From assembly GCA_017308475.1 (NCBI GenBank), contig JAFKEU010000004.1, positions 558,001-622,000 of the forward strand: a DNA stretch of 64,000 nucleotides, given 5' to 3'. The stretch is from Alphaproteobacteria bacterium. Its GTDB lineage: Bacteria > Pseudomonadota > Alphaproteobacteria > Micropepsales > Micropepsaceae. The notes beneath the pieces are model-generated. The model was not told the origin of the DNA and did not search any database. It saw nothing but the letters and a program-made list of their open reading frames with translations. This document shows, piece after piece, positions 17,261 to 26,131 of the stretch. The stretch's first letter is position 1. Each line of letters opens with the position of its first letter. The position numbers and the translations under genes were made by a program.

Positions 17261-18760
17261 CTACATCGTCGCGCCGATCTGCCAGGGCACGAATTCGGCG
17301 TCGCCATAGCCCAGCAACTCGGACTTGGAACGTGCGCCGGAGGCCACGCGCAGGATGGTGTCGAAGATTTCACGTCCCTTCTGCTGGATCGACACGCCGT
17401 CGAGCACGTCGCCGCAATTGATGTCCATGTCGCCGGTCATTCGTTCATAAACGGCGGTATTGGTGGCCAGCTTGATCGAGGGCGTGGGCTTGCAGCCATA
17501 GGCCGAGCCGCGCCCCGTGGTGAAGCACAGCACATTGGCGCCGCCCGCCACCTGGCCGGTGGCCGAGACCGGGTCATAGCCTGGCGTGTCCATGAAGACG
17601 AAGCCCTTCGCGGTGACAGGTTCGGCATATTCATAGACCGCCTTCAGTCTTGTGGTGCCGCCCTTGGCCGCGGCGCCCAGCGATTTCTCCAGGATGGTGG
17701 TCAGGCCGCCCGCCTTGTTTCCGGGCGAGGGATTGTTGTTCATGCTGCCGGCATTGCGGCGCGTATAGTCTTCCCACCAGCGGATGCGTTCGATCAGCCT
17801 GCGGCCGACCTCCGGCGCGGCGCGGCGGGTCAGGAGATGCTCGGCGCCATAGATTTCCGGCGTTTCCGACAAGATGGCGGTGCCGCCATGGGCGACCAGC
17901 AGGTCCACCGCGGCGCCCAGCGACGGGTTGGCGGTAATGCCGGAATAGCCGTCGCTGCCGCCGCACTGCAGCGCCAGCATCAGTTCGGAGGCGGGCGCGG
18001 TTTCGCGGCGGACGTTTGCGACTACCGGCAGCAGGTCGCGCACCGCCGCCACGCCGTCCTCGATCGCCTTGGCGGTGCCGCCCGCATCCTGGATGGTGAG
18101 CGAACGAAACGTGTCGCTTTCGGCGATATTGTAGGCCTGTTTCCAGCGCGCGATCTGGAAGGTCTCGCAGCCCAGGCCCACCATCAGCACCGCACCCATG
18201 TTGGGGTTGGCGGCATAGCCCCATTGGGTGCGTTTCAGGACTTCATAGCCCTCGCCCTTGGAATCCATGGCGCAGCCATGGCCGTGCACCAGCGGGATCA
18301 CGCCGTCGACGTCCGGATAGTCGTCCAGCAGGCCGCGCTTTTCCACTTCGCGCGCGATCAGCCGCGCCACGGTGGCCGAGCAGTTTACGCTTGTCAGAAT
18401 GCCCAGATAGTTGCGGGTCCCGAAGCGGCCATTGGCGCGCCTGTAACCCTGGAAGGTGGCGGGCACCGGCACCGGATCTGGGTCGCGGGCGTCCACTTCG
18501 AATTCGTAATCGCGGTCCACGCTGTGGAAGGCGATATTGTGCTCATGCACCCAATCGCCCGGCGCGATATCCTGGAGTGCGAATCCGATGATCTGGCCGA
18601 ATTTCAGCGCCGGCGCGTCCTTGGCAATCGGCCGGACCGCCGCCTTGTGGCCGGGCGGGATGCGCCGCGTGATACGCACATCGTCGACGATATCGCCGGG
18701 GGAAAGTCCGTCCACCGCCACGACCACATTGTCGCTGGGATGCAGGCGCAGGTGTGCCAT
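17261..18760 (-). CDS. UxaA/altronate-dehydratase family hydro-lyase
   Basis: This 499-residue enzyme has the two parts of the UxaA family. An N-terminal SAF domain (about residues 1-100) includes P-P-G-H-K-A-A-V and I-G-F-A-L-Q-D-I-A-P-G-D-W-V-H-E-H-N. The large catalytic domain has G-T-R-N-Y-L-G-I, H-G-H-G-C-A, L-Q-C-G-G-S-D-G-Y-S-G-I-T-A-N-P and F-T-T-G-R-G-S-A-Y-G. Such enzymes use Fe2+ to dehydrate altronate, galactarate or other aldonates to 2-keto-3-deoxy acids. The start MAHL at 18760 is preferred because GGAGA lies 6 bp upstream; an alternative ATG at 18766 abuts the ribosome site. In this cluster it probably dehydrates the aldonate made by the dehydrogenase and lactonase, though altronate is possible. 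Confidence 0.85.
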   Translation of the reverse strand: MAHLRLHPSDNVVVAVDGLSPGDIVDDVRITRRIPPGHKAAVRPIAKDAPALKFGQIIGFALQDIAPGDWVHEHNIAFHSVDRDYEFEVDARDPDPVPVPATFQGYRRANGRFGTRNYLGILTSVNCSATVARLIAREVEKRGLLDDYPDVDGVIPLVHGHGCAMDSKGEGYEVLKRTQWGYAANPNMGAVLMVGLGCETFQIARWKQAYNIAESDTFRSLTIQDAGGTAKAIEDGVAAVRDLLPVVANVRRETAPASELMLALQCGGSDGYSGITANPSLGAAVDLLVAHGGTAILSETPEIYGAEHLLTRRAAPEVGRRLIERIRWWEDYTRRNAGSMNNNPSPGNKAGGLTTILEKSLGAAAKGGTTRLKAVYEYAEPVTAKGFVFMDTPGYDPVSATGQVAGGANVLCFTTGRGSAYGCKPTPSIKLATNTAVYERMTGDMDINCGDVLDGVSIQQKGREIFDTILRVASGARSKSELLGYGDAEFVPWQIGATM

Positions 18761-18819
18761 AACCATTCTCCGGGATAGGTGCGTCTGTATAGTCCAAAGC
18801 CTGAACGGGGAGAACGGAA

Positions 18820-19161
18820 ATGAGCCGCAGGTTGTGCTTTGTCCTGGACCTGGTCGATGACCCCGCGCTAATCGCCGAATATGAACGGCATCACGCCCCC
18901 GGCGGGGTCTGGCCGGTGATCGTGGACGACATCCATGCCCAGGGGATCGAGGGGATGGAAATCTGGCGCAGCGGCGATCGGATGGTGATGATCGCCACCG
19001 TGGCCGACGACTATCCCCGGCCCCGCGTCATACCCGCCGAACATGACCTGTGGGAAGACCTGATGTGGCGGTTCCAGAAGGCCTTGCCCCATGCGGCGCC
19101 CGGCCAGAAATGGGTACCGATGGGAAAGATTTTCGACCTGGCCGAGCAAAAGGGCCGCTAG
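18820..19161 (+). CDS. L-rhamnose/L-fucose mutarotase (RhaM family)
   Basis: This 113-residue protein is of the RhaM/DUF718 family, which interconverts alpha and beta anomers of deoxysugars. Landmarks are Y-E-R-H-H-A near residue 20-25 (equivalent to the Y-x2-x-H motif), I-E-G-M-E-I-W-R in the middle, and L-W-E-D-L-M-W-R-F-Q-K-A-L-P near 75-90. It is divergent from the UxaA-family gene across 59 bp and so probably shares control with the fucose cluster. The length is typical. Its TAG stop overlaps the opposing TAG stop of the next gene in a shared CTAG (19158-19161). Confidence 0.88.
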   Translation: MSRRLCFVLDLVDDPALIAEYERHHAPGGVWPVIVDDIHAQGIEGMEIWRSGDRMVMIATVADDYPRPRVIPAEHDLWEDLMWRFQKALPHAAPGQKWVPMGKIFDLAEQKGR

Positions 19162-20429
19162 AGCATCTTGAATTCGGGCTCCAGCCGCTCCTTCACTGCG
19201 GCCTCGTTCAGTTCGATGCCGATGCCCGGCGCGTTGGGAACCGCCAGAAGGCCATCGGGCCGCAAGGCCACCGGATCGCACAGTTCGGTGAAATCCCTGT
19301 CGCCATAGTGGGTGAATTCCTGCACCAGAAAGTTCGGGATCACCGAGCAGACATGGGTGATGGCCAGCGTGCCCAGTGGCGAGCACACCCCATGCGGCGC
19401 CACTGGTACATTATAGGTCTCGGCCATGTTGGCGATCTTCAGCCCCTCGAACAGCCCACCCGTCTTGGTAAAGTCGGGCTGGATGATGGAAAGCGCCTGC
19501 TTCTCCAGATAAGGACGGAAGCCGAAGCGGGTGTAGATGTTCTCGCCCGCGGCGATGGGCACCCGCGTATTCTCGCGGATGCGCAGCATCGAATCCACAT
19601 TATCGCTGGTGGTGGGCTCTTCCACGAACAGGGGGCGATAGGGCTCCAGCGCGTTGCAGAGCTGGATTCCCGTCTCCAGGTCGTAATGGGCATGGCATTC
19701 CACGCCGATCTCGGTGTGCAGGCCCAGTTCCTTGCGGAAGCCGGCGACGAAATTCACCGTGTCGTCGATCTGTTCCCCTGTCATGTGGAGGCCGAAGCGC
19801 TTGCCCTTCTCCCAGCCCCTGTCGATCGACCAATCGTCGTTGGAATAATCCAGGCCGATCTTCAGCGTGCGAATCTTCAATTCATCGACCAGGCGGCGGC
19901 CTTCCTTCGGGTTTGCGGCGTGCAGATAGACGGGCACCGCATCGCGCATCCTGCCACCCAGAAGCTGGTGGATGGGAAGACCCAGTGCCTTGCCCGCCAG
20001 GTCCCACAGCGCCACCTCCACGCCCGACACCGCGCCCATGTACGGGCCGCCCCAGCCGTGAATAAAGACGGCCGATGGCGGCCCGCCCATATTGACTTTG
20101 TGATAACCCCAGAAGTCCGACAGGATCGACTGAATCTCCAGCGGATCGCGGCCCTTGAGCATCACGTTGAAGTTGTTGTTGATGATGTATTCGGCGCCCA
20201 TGGTGTCGACCAGTTCACCGGTGCCGTAAAGGCCTTCCTCTGTATAGACGCGCACGAAGCGGCTGTTGAAGCCGTTCCTGAGGCGGATGGCGCGCAACTC
20301 GCGGATGCGAAGCTTCGGCGCGCGGCTGGTGCCGGCTGCCCGCGCTTCGGCCAGCAGGCTGGCATAGAAGCCCATCCCCAAGCCGCCGCCCAACCCCAGT
20401 GAACCGCCCAAAAAGCTCCGCCGGTCCAT
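19158..20429 (-). CDS. Tat-exported mandelate racemase/muconate lactonising (enolase superfamily) enzyme
   Basis: This 423-residue protein carries a twin-arginine leader (D-R-R-S-F-L-G-G-S-L-G) and then a complete enolase-superfamily fold. The N-terminal capping domain is followed by V-E-V-A-L-W-D-L-A-G-K-A-L-G-L-P, metal-binding positions in G-V-E-C-H-A-H-Y-D, V-E-E-P-T-T-S-D-N and A-A-G-E-N-I-Y-T-R-F-G, and the histidine region A-P-H-G-V-C-S-P-L-G. The usual K-x-K at the end of the second strand reads L-K-I-G-L-D, so one lysine is missing, which favours a dehydratase over a racemase. Family members dehydrate aldonates in the cytosol, so export is notable. It is divergent from an RraA-like lipoprotein gene, 121 bp away. 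Confidence 0.85.
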   Translation of the reverse strand: MDRRSFLGGSLGLGGGLGMGFYASLLAEARAAGTSRAPKLRIRELRAIRLRNGFNSRFVRVYTEEGLYGTGELVDTMGAEYIINNNFNVMLKGRDPLEIQSILSDFWGYHKVNMGGPPSAVFIHGWGGPYMGAVSGVEVALWDLAGKALGLPIHQLLGGRMRDAVPVYLHAANPKEGRRLVDELKIRTLKIGLDYSNDDWSIDRGWEKGKRFGLHMTGEQIDDTVNFVAGFRKELGLHTEIGVECHAHYDLETGIQLCNALEPYRPLFVEEPTTSDNVDSMLRIRENTRVPIAAGENIYTRFGFRPYLEKQALSIIQPDFTKTGGLFEGLKIANMAETYNVPVAPHGVCSPLGTLAITHVCSVIPNFLVQEFTHYGDRDFTELCDPVALRPDGLLAVPNAPGIGIELNEAAVKERLEPEFKML

Positions 20430-20550
20430 GCCGCCCTCCCCTGGTCTTTGCCGTGGACTAAAGCATGGCAGGTGGTGGTACCGCTAACGATTTTCCTTGC
20501 ACCCGTCCCGCAGCGGGTGATTATTCCGCCAACCAAAAAGGGGGAACGCA

Positions 20551-21522
20551 ATGACGGCCAGGGCGGCGCTTGCGGCAATTGCTTTCGCCATTGCGGCATG
20601 CAGCGGCGCGGCCGCGCATGAAAGTTTTTATTCCCGGGAGGAAGTGATCCACGACACGCCCGAATGGAAGGGCGAGCGCTTCCCCGACGGCCGGCCCAAG
20701 GTGCCGGATTCGATCCTGGACCGGATGAAAAGCGTGACGCTGGAGGAAGCCTGGGCGGTGCTGCGCGCCAGGGGCTATGAGCACCAGTATGAAAGCGGCT
20801 GGGATGCGCTTTATCCCGACAAGATCCTGGTCGGCCGCGCACTGACCTCGACCTGGATTCCCGGTCGGCTCGATCTTCAGAAGGTGATCGAGGCCGATGG
20901 CAAGGTGGACGGTCGCAAGGGCGGACCCAACGCCTGGCCGGTGGACATGCTGCAGTCGCGCGATGTCTATGTCTCCAATCATTTCGGGCTGATCAAGGAT
21001 GGCCCGTCGATCGGCGACAATGTCGCCAACGCGATCTATGCGCGATCACACAATGGCATCGTCTATGATGGCGCGGTGCGCGACATCAACGGACTGAAAG
21101 AGCTGCCTGACTTCGTCGCCTTCTATCGCGCCTATGATCCCTCGCACCATTACGGCCGCATCGGCGATGAGGGCAGGCCGCTCAATTCCACCATGGTGGC
21201 GATCAACAGCCCGACCCGGATCGGCGGGGCGGCAGTGATGCCGGGCGACGTGGTGCTGGGCCGCGACGGCGGCGTGATCTTCATCCCGCCGCAATTGGCG
21301 GAAACCGTGGTGAAGCAGTCCGAACATACGCGGCTGCGTGACCTGTTCGGCCACCAACGCCTGCGCGAGCAGAAATACACCGCCGGCCAGATCGACCGGG
21401 AATGGACGCCGGAAATAGAGGCCGACTTCACCCAATGGCTGAAGGACAATGCCGGCAAGGTACCGGTGGACCGTCAGGCGGTGCAGGACTATATCGCCGA
21501 GCGCGAGACGGCGAAGAAATAG
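20551..21522 (+). CDS. RraA-like aldolase/demethylase-fold protein with lipoprotein signal
   Basis: This 323-residue protein has an N-terminal hydrophobic leader with a lipobox-like I-A-A-C at residues 14-17, so it is probably membrane-anchored outside the cytosol. The body belongs to the RraA/HMG-aldolase family: D-A-L-Y-P-D-K-I-L-V-G-R-A-L-T, S-I-G-D-N-V-A-N-A-I, G-I-V-Y-D-G-A-V-R-D-I-N near 172-182 (the G-x-x-R-D metal/substrate motif) and M-P-G-D-V-V-L-G-R-D-G-G-V-I-F-I-P-P. Enzymatic relatives cleave 4-hydroxy-4-methyl-2-oxoglutarate or similar 2-keto-4-hydroxy acids to pyruvate. Divergence from an exported dehydratase-like enzyme suggests a joint pathway. Whether the cysteine is lipidated is a prediction. 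Confidence 0.8.
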   Translation: MTARAALAAIAFAIAACSGAAAHESFYSREEVIHDTPEWKGERFPDGRPKVPDSILDRMKSVTLEEAWAVLRARGYEHQYESGWDALYPDKILVGRALTSTWIPGRLDLQKVIEADGKVDGRKGGPNAWPVDMLQSRDVYVSNHFGLIKDGPSIGDNVANAIYARSHNGIVYDGAVRDINGLKELPDFVAFYRAYDPSHHYGRIGDEGRPLNSTMVAINSPTRIGGAAVMPGDVVLGRDGGVIFIPPQLAETVVKQSEHTRLRDLFGHQRLREQKYTAGQIDREWTPEIEADFTQWLKDNAGKVPVDRQAVQDYIAERETAKK

Positions 21523-22647
21523 TCAGCCCTTCATCACCGCTTCGCCCACCAGCTCCGACACCAGCTTGGTGGGATGGGGCTTGACCGCCGCCTGATAGAG
21601 CGTGGTCAGTACCACGCAGATCGTGCCGCTGTCCGGATCGCACCAGGATAGCGTACCGGTCGAACCGTTGTGACCGAAGGTGCGCGGGCCGCACATTTTG
21701 GCGCCGACGCTGGGCGGCAGGTCGAAGCCCAGGCCGGAGGGCTTTACGCCCGGTGGCGACTGGTTGGTGATCATCAAAGCTTCGGTCTCAGGCTTCAGGA
21801 TAGTGCCGCGCTTCAGCATGAACTCCAGATAGAAGCGCCCGATGTCGCTGGCCGGACCTAGCGCCCCGCCCCATGGCGCCCCAAGATTGCGCCAGTACAG
21901 GCTGTTCCAGTTCCAGTCGTGCCAGCTCTTCTTGCCGGCATCCGTCATCGCCGGCGCGGGCTGGCTGGGCACGGTCTGGCTGTTGGGCCGTCCCATCAGA
22001 CCGAGAGACGTGAGCGTCATGCCCAGCGGCTTGAACACTTTCTGGTCGATGAATTTGGGAAAAGGCGTGCCGGACAGCTTTTCGGCGATCTGGGACGCGA
22101 TCAGGATGCCCATGCTGGCATAGGAATAGCTGGTGCCCGGCTTGAACTTCAGGGGCGCCTTGAAGGCACCGTCGCGGAATTGGGCCAGGGTGGCGTGCTT
22201 CTCGCGCAGCATCTCGTCATCGGGCAGCATGTCGGGCAGCCCGCCTGTGTGGGTCAGACAGTGGCGCAGCGTGATGTCCTCACGCCCCTCGCCTTTGAAC
22301 TGCGGAAAGAATTTCGTGACATGGTCGTCCAGGCTGAGTTCACCGGCATCGACCAGCGTCATCACCGCAGCGGCGGTCATCGGCTTGGTAATGGACGCCA
22401 GAAGAAAGATCGGCTCGGGTCCCTTTGCGGTACCATAGTTGCGCGCAAACTGATGTGCACCTGCCCTGGTCCGCCGGCGCACCAGAAGCGAGGCACCTTC
22501 GACCCGGCCATCGGCCACCCAGGACTTGAGTTCGTCCGCCGCCTTTTGCAGGCCCGGCCCGTTCCAGCCCGGCTTGATCCCGGCGGCCTGGGTGGGCCTG
22601 GCGATCATGGCCGCGCCCGTGGCGGCCAGCAGCGTCCTGCGATCCAT
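21523..22647 (-). CDS. Tat-exported serine hydrolase (class C beta-lactamase/esterase family)
   Basis: This 374-residue protein begins at the ATG at 22647, downstream of a GGGGGAA site. Its D-R-R-T-L-L-A-A-T-G leader is twin-arginine type; the longer open frame to 22809 lacks a signal. The S-x-x-K catalytic motif is S-I-T-K (serine 85), the Y-x-S/N motif lies in S-Y-S-Y-A-S-M-G, and H-N-G-S-T-G replaces K-T-G, which is usual for EstB-like esterases and D-aminopeptidases. It may be an esterase, a peptidase or a penicillin-binding relative rather than a resistance enzyme. Its stop abuts that of the RraA-like gene with no gap. Confidence 0.85.
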   Translation of the reverse strand: MDRRTLLAATGAAMIARPTQAAGIKPGWNGPGLQKAADELKSWVADGRVEGASLLVRRRTRAGAHQFARNYGTAKGPEPIFLLASITKPMTAAAVMTLVDAGELSLDDHVTKFFPQFKGEGREDITLRHCLTHTGGLPDMLPDDEMLREKHATLAQFRDGAFKAPLKFKPGTSYSYASMGILIASQIAEKLSGTPFPKFIDQKVFKPLGMTLTSLGLMGRPNSQTVPSQPAPAMTDAGKKSWHDWNWNSLYWRNLGAPWGGALGPASDIGRFYLEFMLKRGTILKPETEALMITNQSPPGVKPSGLGFDLPPSVGAKMCGPRTFGHNGSTGTLSWCDPDSGTICVVLTTLYQAAVKPHPTKLVSELVGEAVMKG

Positions 22648-22702
22648 TTGTATTCCCCCGTCTTTTTCATTATGCGCACCTCTAGCACGCCCATCCAAAA
22701 AC

Positions 22703-22757
22703 CGCATCGGTCGATAGCAAGTTTGGGTTGGACGGACGTTGCTGTGCGCGGCTAAAA
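22703..22757 (+). promoter_or_regulatory. Predicted LysR-type operator and promoter of kdgD
   Basis: A 35-bp element at 22703-22737 matches 24666-24700, in front of the transporter-gudD-garD operon, at about 25 of 35 positions with no gaps. It contains CGCAT with a T-N11-A core, the usual LysR recognition frame, then TTTGG. It runs into TTGGAC (22728-22733), a -35-like box, followed 18 bp later by CTAAAA (22752-22757). The second copy has the same TTGGAC and CTATCT at the same 18-bp spacing, so both elements and promoters are in register. Binding by the LysR product of 23745 is inferred. Confidence 0.55.
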
Positions 22758-22801
22758 CCCGGCCACGCGCCGTTTCGAGCAGGCGCATCTTGGAGAACCA
22801 T

Positions 22802-23725
22802 ATGAGCAATCTGAGCCCGCAGGAAACCGCGAAAATTCTGGCCGGGGGCCTGTTGTCCTTTCCGGTTACCCATTTCGACGCGGACCTGAAATTCCAGGAG
22901 GGTCCCTATCGCGAACATTGCGAGTGGCTGCTCAGCTTCAGCCGCCTGACCGGCCTGTTCTGCGCCGGCGGCACCGGTGAGGTCTTCTCGCTGACCCCCG
23001 ATGAAGTTTTCCAGGTGACCAGGGCCGCCGTAGCCGCCGCAAAGGGCCGCACGCCGGTGATCGCCGGCGCCGGTTACGGCACCGCCATCGCCGTCGAGAT
23101 GGCGAAGAATGCCGAGAAGGCGGGCGCCGACGGCATCCTGCTGCTGCCGACCTATTTGATGACGCCCAGCCAGGAAGGCATGGTCGCCCATATTGATGCG
23201 GTGTGCAAAGCCACTTCAATCGCCGTGATCGTCTACAACCGCGACAATGGCATCATCAACGAACAGAGCCTGGCGCGCCTTTGCGAGAACAACCCCAACC
23301 TGGTCGGCTTCAAGGACGGGGTGGGCAACATCGAACTGATGATGCGCGTCTATGCGAAAATGGGCGACCGGCTGACCTATATCGGCGGTCTTCCCACCGC
23401 CGAAACCTTTGCCCTGCCCTATCTGGAAATGGGCGTGACCACCTATTCATCGGCCATCTTCAACTTCCTGCCGGAATGGGCGCTGGCCTTCTACGACGCC
23501 GTGCGCGCCAAGGATCAGTCCAGGATAATCAGGGGCATGCGGGAATTCGTGCTGCCTTATATCGCCATCCGCAACGAGAAAGAGGGCTATGCCGTCTCCA
23601 TCGTCAAGGCGGGCGTGAAGGCAATCGGCCGCCCTGCCGGTCCGGTGCGCCCGCCGCTGACCGATCTGAACGCGGACCAGTTCGAGCGGCTGAAAGAGCT
23701 GATCGACGCGACAAAGCCAGTCTGA
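22802..23725 (+). CDS. kdgD: 5-dehydro-4-deoxyglucarate dehydratase
   Basis: This 307-residue member of the DapA/NAL class I aldolase family converts 5-keto-4-deoxy-D-glucarate to 2-ketoglutarate semialdehyde with loss of CO2 and water. The Schiff-base lysine lies in V-G-F-K-D-G-V-G (K171), the assisting tyrosine in V-Y-N-R-D-N (Y145), and the substrate carboxylate motif is G-G-T-G-E (56-60). The start at 22802 follows a TTGGAGAA site and gives the normal length; an open extension to 22739 has no such site. It is followed after 19 bp by a LysR gene, and gudD and garD, which make its substrate, lie just downstream. A semialdehyde dehydrogenase to finish the route is not in the window. Confidence 0.92.
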   Translation: MSNLSPQETAKILAGGLLSFPVTHFDADLKFQEGPYREHCEWLLSFSRLTGLFCAGGTGEVFSLTPDEVFQVTRAAVAAAKGRTPVIAGAGYGTAIAVEMAKNAEKAGADGILLLPTYLMTPSQEGMVAHIDAVCKATSIAVIVYNRDNGIINEQSLARLCENNPNLVGFKDGVGNIELMMRVYAKMGDRLTYIGGLPTAETFALPYLEMGVTTYSSAIFNFLPEWALAFYDAVRAKDQSRIIRGMREFVLPYIAIRNEKEGYAVSIVKAGVKAIGRPAGPVRPPLTDLNADQFERLKELIDATKPV

Positions 23726-23744
23726 GGCGCTATAGGGATGCGCC

Positions 23745-24656
23745 ATGACGGGCGCGTCCTTCTGGTCCCAGTTCGAGCTACGCCAGCTTCGCTGCTTCGT
23801 GGCAGCGGCCGAAGAATTGCACTTCGGCCGCGCCGCCCAGCGCATGAACATGACCCAGCCGCCCTTGTCGCGACAGATCCAGCTTCTGGAGCATGTGTTG
23901 GGCGTCAAGCTGCTGGACCGCACCAGCCGCGCCGTCAAGCTGACGCCGGCCGGCCGGGTGTTTCTGCTGGAAGCGCGGCGCATCATCCGGCTGACCGAGA
24001 GCGCCGCCATGACCACGCGCCGCATCGCCAGCGGCGAGGCGGGCACCATCAATATCGGCTTCACCGCCGCCAGCGGCTACAGCTTCCTGCCTCGGCTGCT
24101 GTTGCGGATGGGTTCGGGCGCTCCCAACATCGCGCTGGCGCTGAAGGAGATGGTGTCCACCGATCAGGTGGAAAGCCTTTTGACCGGCCGCATCGATGTG
24201 GGATTCCTGCGCCCGCCCATCGACCGCGGAGAATTTTCCACCCTGCGTGTGGCGCGCGAAGGGCTTGTGGCGGCCCTGCCGTCGGGCGATGAGCGCCTCG
24301 CCAAGGCATCGCTCAGCCTGGCCGATTTCGACAGAAAGCCGCTGATCATGTATGCGCCGGAAGGCGCACGATATTTCCACGACATGCTGAGCGCCCAGTT
24401 CGAGATGGCAGGCGTGAGCCCGCAATTCGTGCAGTCGCTGAGCCAGATCCATTCCATGCTGGCGCTGGTGCGTGCCGCTATCGGCGTGGCCCTGGTGCCG
24501 GAAGCGGCCACGTCGCTGCATTTCGACGATGTGCATTTCCGCAGCGTCGAGACCCAGCCTCCCCAGCCGGTGGAGCTTTATGCCGCCTGGCGCAGCGACA
24601 ATGACAATCCCGCATTGGCCGCCTTCCTGGACCAGCTGCGCCAGGATGAAGATTGA
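23745..24656 (+). CDS. LysR-type transcriptional regulator of hexarate genes
   Basis: This 303-residue regulator has a winged helix-turn-helix at residues of about 9-68 (L-R-C-F-V-A-A-A-E-E-L-H-F-G-R-A-A-Q-R-M and Q-P-P-L-S-R-Q-I-Q-L-L-E). A type-2 periplasmic-binding-like effector domain follows from about residue 95 (I-N-I-G-F-T-A-A-S-G-Y-S-F-L-P). It sits inside the catabolic cluster, 19 bp after kdgD and 148 bp before the transporter gene. A conserved 35-bp element in front of both transcription units is its likely binding site. Glucarate, galactarate or a keto-deoxy intermediate is the likely inducer; that is inference. Confidence 0.93.
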   Translation: MTGASFWSQFELRQLRCFVAAAEELHFGRAAQRMNMTQPPLSRQIQLLEHVLGVKLLDRTSRAVKLTPAGRVFLLEARRIIRLTESAAMTTRRIASGEAGTINIGFTAASGYSFLPRLLLRMGSGAPNIALALKEMVSTDQVESLLTGRIDVGFLRPPIDRGEFSTLRVAREGLVAALPSGDERLAKASLSLADFDRKPLIMYAPEGARYFHDMLSAQFEMAGVSPQFVQSLSQIHSMLALVRAAIGVALVPEAATSLHFDDVHFRSVETQPPQPVELYAAWRSDNDNPALAAFLDQLRQDED

Positions 24657-24665
24657 TCCAAATCC

Positions 24666-24720
24666 CGCATTGATCGCTTGAACCTTTGGCTTGGACGGGA
24701 CAAGGTGACGATGCCTATCT
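24666..24720 (+). promoter_or_regulatory. Predicted LysR-type operator and promoter of the hexarate transporter operon
   Basis: This is the second copy of the 35-bp element (24666-24700), which begins inside the short gap after the LysR stop. Shared bases include CGCAT, TCG, the T-N11-A frame, TTTGG and TTGGACGG. TTGGAC (24691-24696) and CTATCT (24715-24720) are 18 bp apart, the same geometry as the kdgD copy. The start codon of the carrier is 84 bp further on. Confidence 0.55.
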
Positions 24721-24804
24721 TCCGGGCTTATCTTTCCGGCCGACAAGCCGCGCGTCCCCCTGTTCATGGGCGCACAAGGCGGCGCACCCCAGGGATGACC
24801 GTTC

Positions 24805-26124
24805 ATGAGCGATGCCGACACCAAGAACAGCCATGTCCGCTTCTGGATCATCGCGGTGCTGTTCATAATTTCCTCGATCAACTATGCCAGCCGCGCCACC
24901 ATGTCCTTTGCCGCGGTGCCGCTGGCCAGTGAAATCCATATCTCGACCGTGGAGATGGGCTGGGTTCTGTCGGCCTTCGGCTGGTCCTATGTCGCCGGCC
25001 AGATTCCCGGCGGCGCGCTTCTGGACCGCTATGGCTCGCGGCCCGTCTATCTCTGGTCGATTGCGCTGTGGGCGGTCTTCACCGGGGCGCAGGCGTTCGT
25101 ATCAAGCCTGTCCATCGTTCCCGTCTTTATCAGCCTGTTCGCGCTGCGCCTGGCGCTGGGCGCATCGGAGTCGCCCAGCTTCCCCGCCAATGCGCGCATT
25201 GTCGCCAACTGGTTTCCCAATGCCGAGCGCGGCACCGCCAGCGCCATCTTCAACGCCTCGCAATATTTTTCGCTGGTGGCATTCGCGCCGCTGATGGGCT
25301 GGCTGGCGCAGAATTACGGCTGGCGCAGCGTATTTCTGGCGATGGGCATCATCGGGCTTGTGGGCGCCGCGATCTTCTGGCTGGTGGTGGATTCCCCGGC
25401 GCGCCACAATTGGATCAGCCGGCACGAGTATGACCATATCGAAAAGGGCGGCGCGCTGGTGAATCTTGACCGTCCCGCCGCCGCGCCGCAGGCGATCCGC
25501 TGGTCTTCCGTGGGCCAGCTTCTGCAAAACCGCATGCTGCTGGGCATCTATCTGGCGCAGTATTGCATCACCGCGCTGACCTATTTCTATGCGACCTGGT
25601 TTCCAATCTATCTCATCAAGGCGCGCGGCATGAGCCTGACCGGCGCCGGATTCGCCTCGGCCGGGCCCGCCATCGCCGGCTTTGTCGGCGGCGTGCTGGG
25701 CGGGGTGGCGTCGGATCTGTTGCTGAAAAAGGGCGTGCCCCTGTCGCGGGCACGCAAGACGGTGATCCTGCTGGGATTGGTGATCTCGTGCAGCATCCTG
25801 CTGGCCAACTACACCAACTCCCAGTTCTTCATCATGATGTTCATGTCCTTTGCCTTCTTCGGCAAGGGCGTTGCGGCGCTTGGCTGGGCGGTGATGAGCG
25901 ATGCTGCGCCGCGCGAGGCGACCGGGCTTTCCGGGTCGATCTTCAACCTGTTCGGCAATGCGGCGGGCATCTTCACCCCGATCGGCATCGGCTACATCCT
26001 GGCCGCGACCGGCAACAATTGGGACATGGCGCTGGTCTTCGTCTTCGCCCATTCGATCGTGGCCATGATCAGCTATGGCTTCATCACCGGCGAGATCAAG
26101 CGCGTCGTGCTGAGGCCTGTCTGA
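24805..26124 (+). CDS. MFS hexuronate/glucarate-type transporter (ACS family)
   Basis: This 439-residue permease has about 12 membrane helices and the anion:cation symporter signatures seen in GudP, GarP and Exu[11 protein letters not shown] early, [11 protein letters not shown] and [11 protein letters not shown] between helices 2 and 3, then [10 protein letters not shown]. It would import glucarate, galactarate or hexuronates with protons. The gudD start follows 7 bp after its stop, so they share a message. Substrate assignment rests on operon context with gudD and garD. Confidence 0.88.
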   Translation: MSDADTKNSHVRFWIIAVLFIISSINYASRATMSFAAVPLASEIHISTVEMGWVLSAFGWSYVAGQIPGGALLDRYGSRPVYLWSIALWAVFTGAQAFVSSLSIVPVFISLFALRLALGASESPSFPANARIVANWFPNAERGTASAIFNASQYFSLVAFAPLMGWLAQNYGWRSVFLAMGIIGLVGAAIFWLVVDSPARHNWISRHEYDHIEKGGALVNLDRPAAAPQAIRWSSVGQLLQNRMLLGIYLAQYCITALTYFYATWFPIYLIKARGMSLTGAGFASAGPAIAGFVGGVLGGVASDLLLKKGVPLSRARKTVILLGLVISCSILLANYTNSQFFIMMFMSFAFFGKGVAALGWAVMSDAAPREATGLSGSIFNLFGNAAGIFTPIGIGYILAATGNNWDMALVFVFAHSIVAMISYGFITGEIKRVVLRPV

Positions 26125-26131
26125 GGTATCC

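Noticed and set aside
21523..22647. Antibiotic-resistance beta-lactamase
   Set aside because: The K-T-G motif is replaced by H-N-G-S and no resistance context is present. An esterase or peptidase role is more likely.
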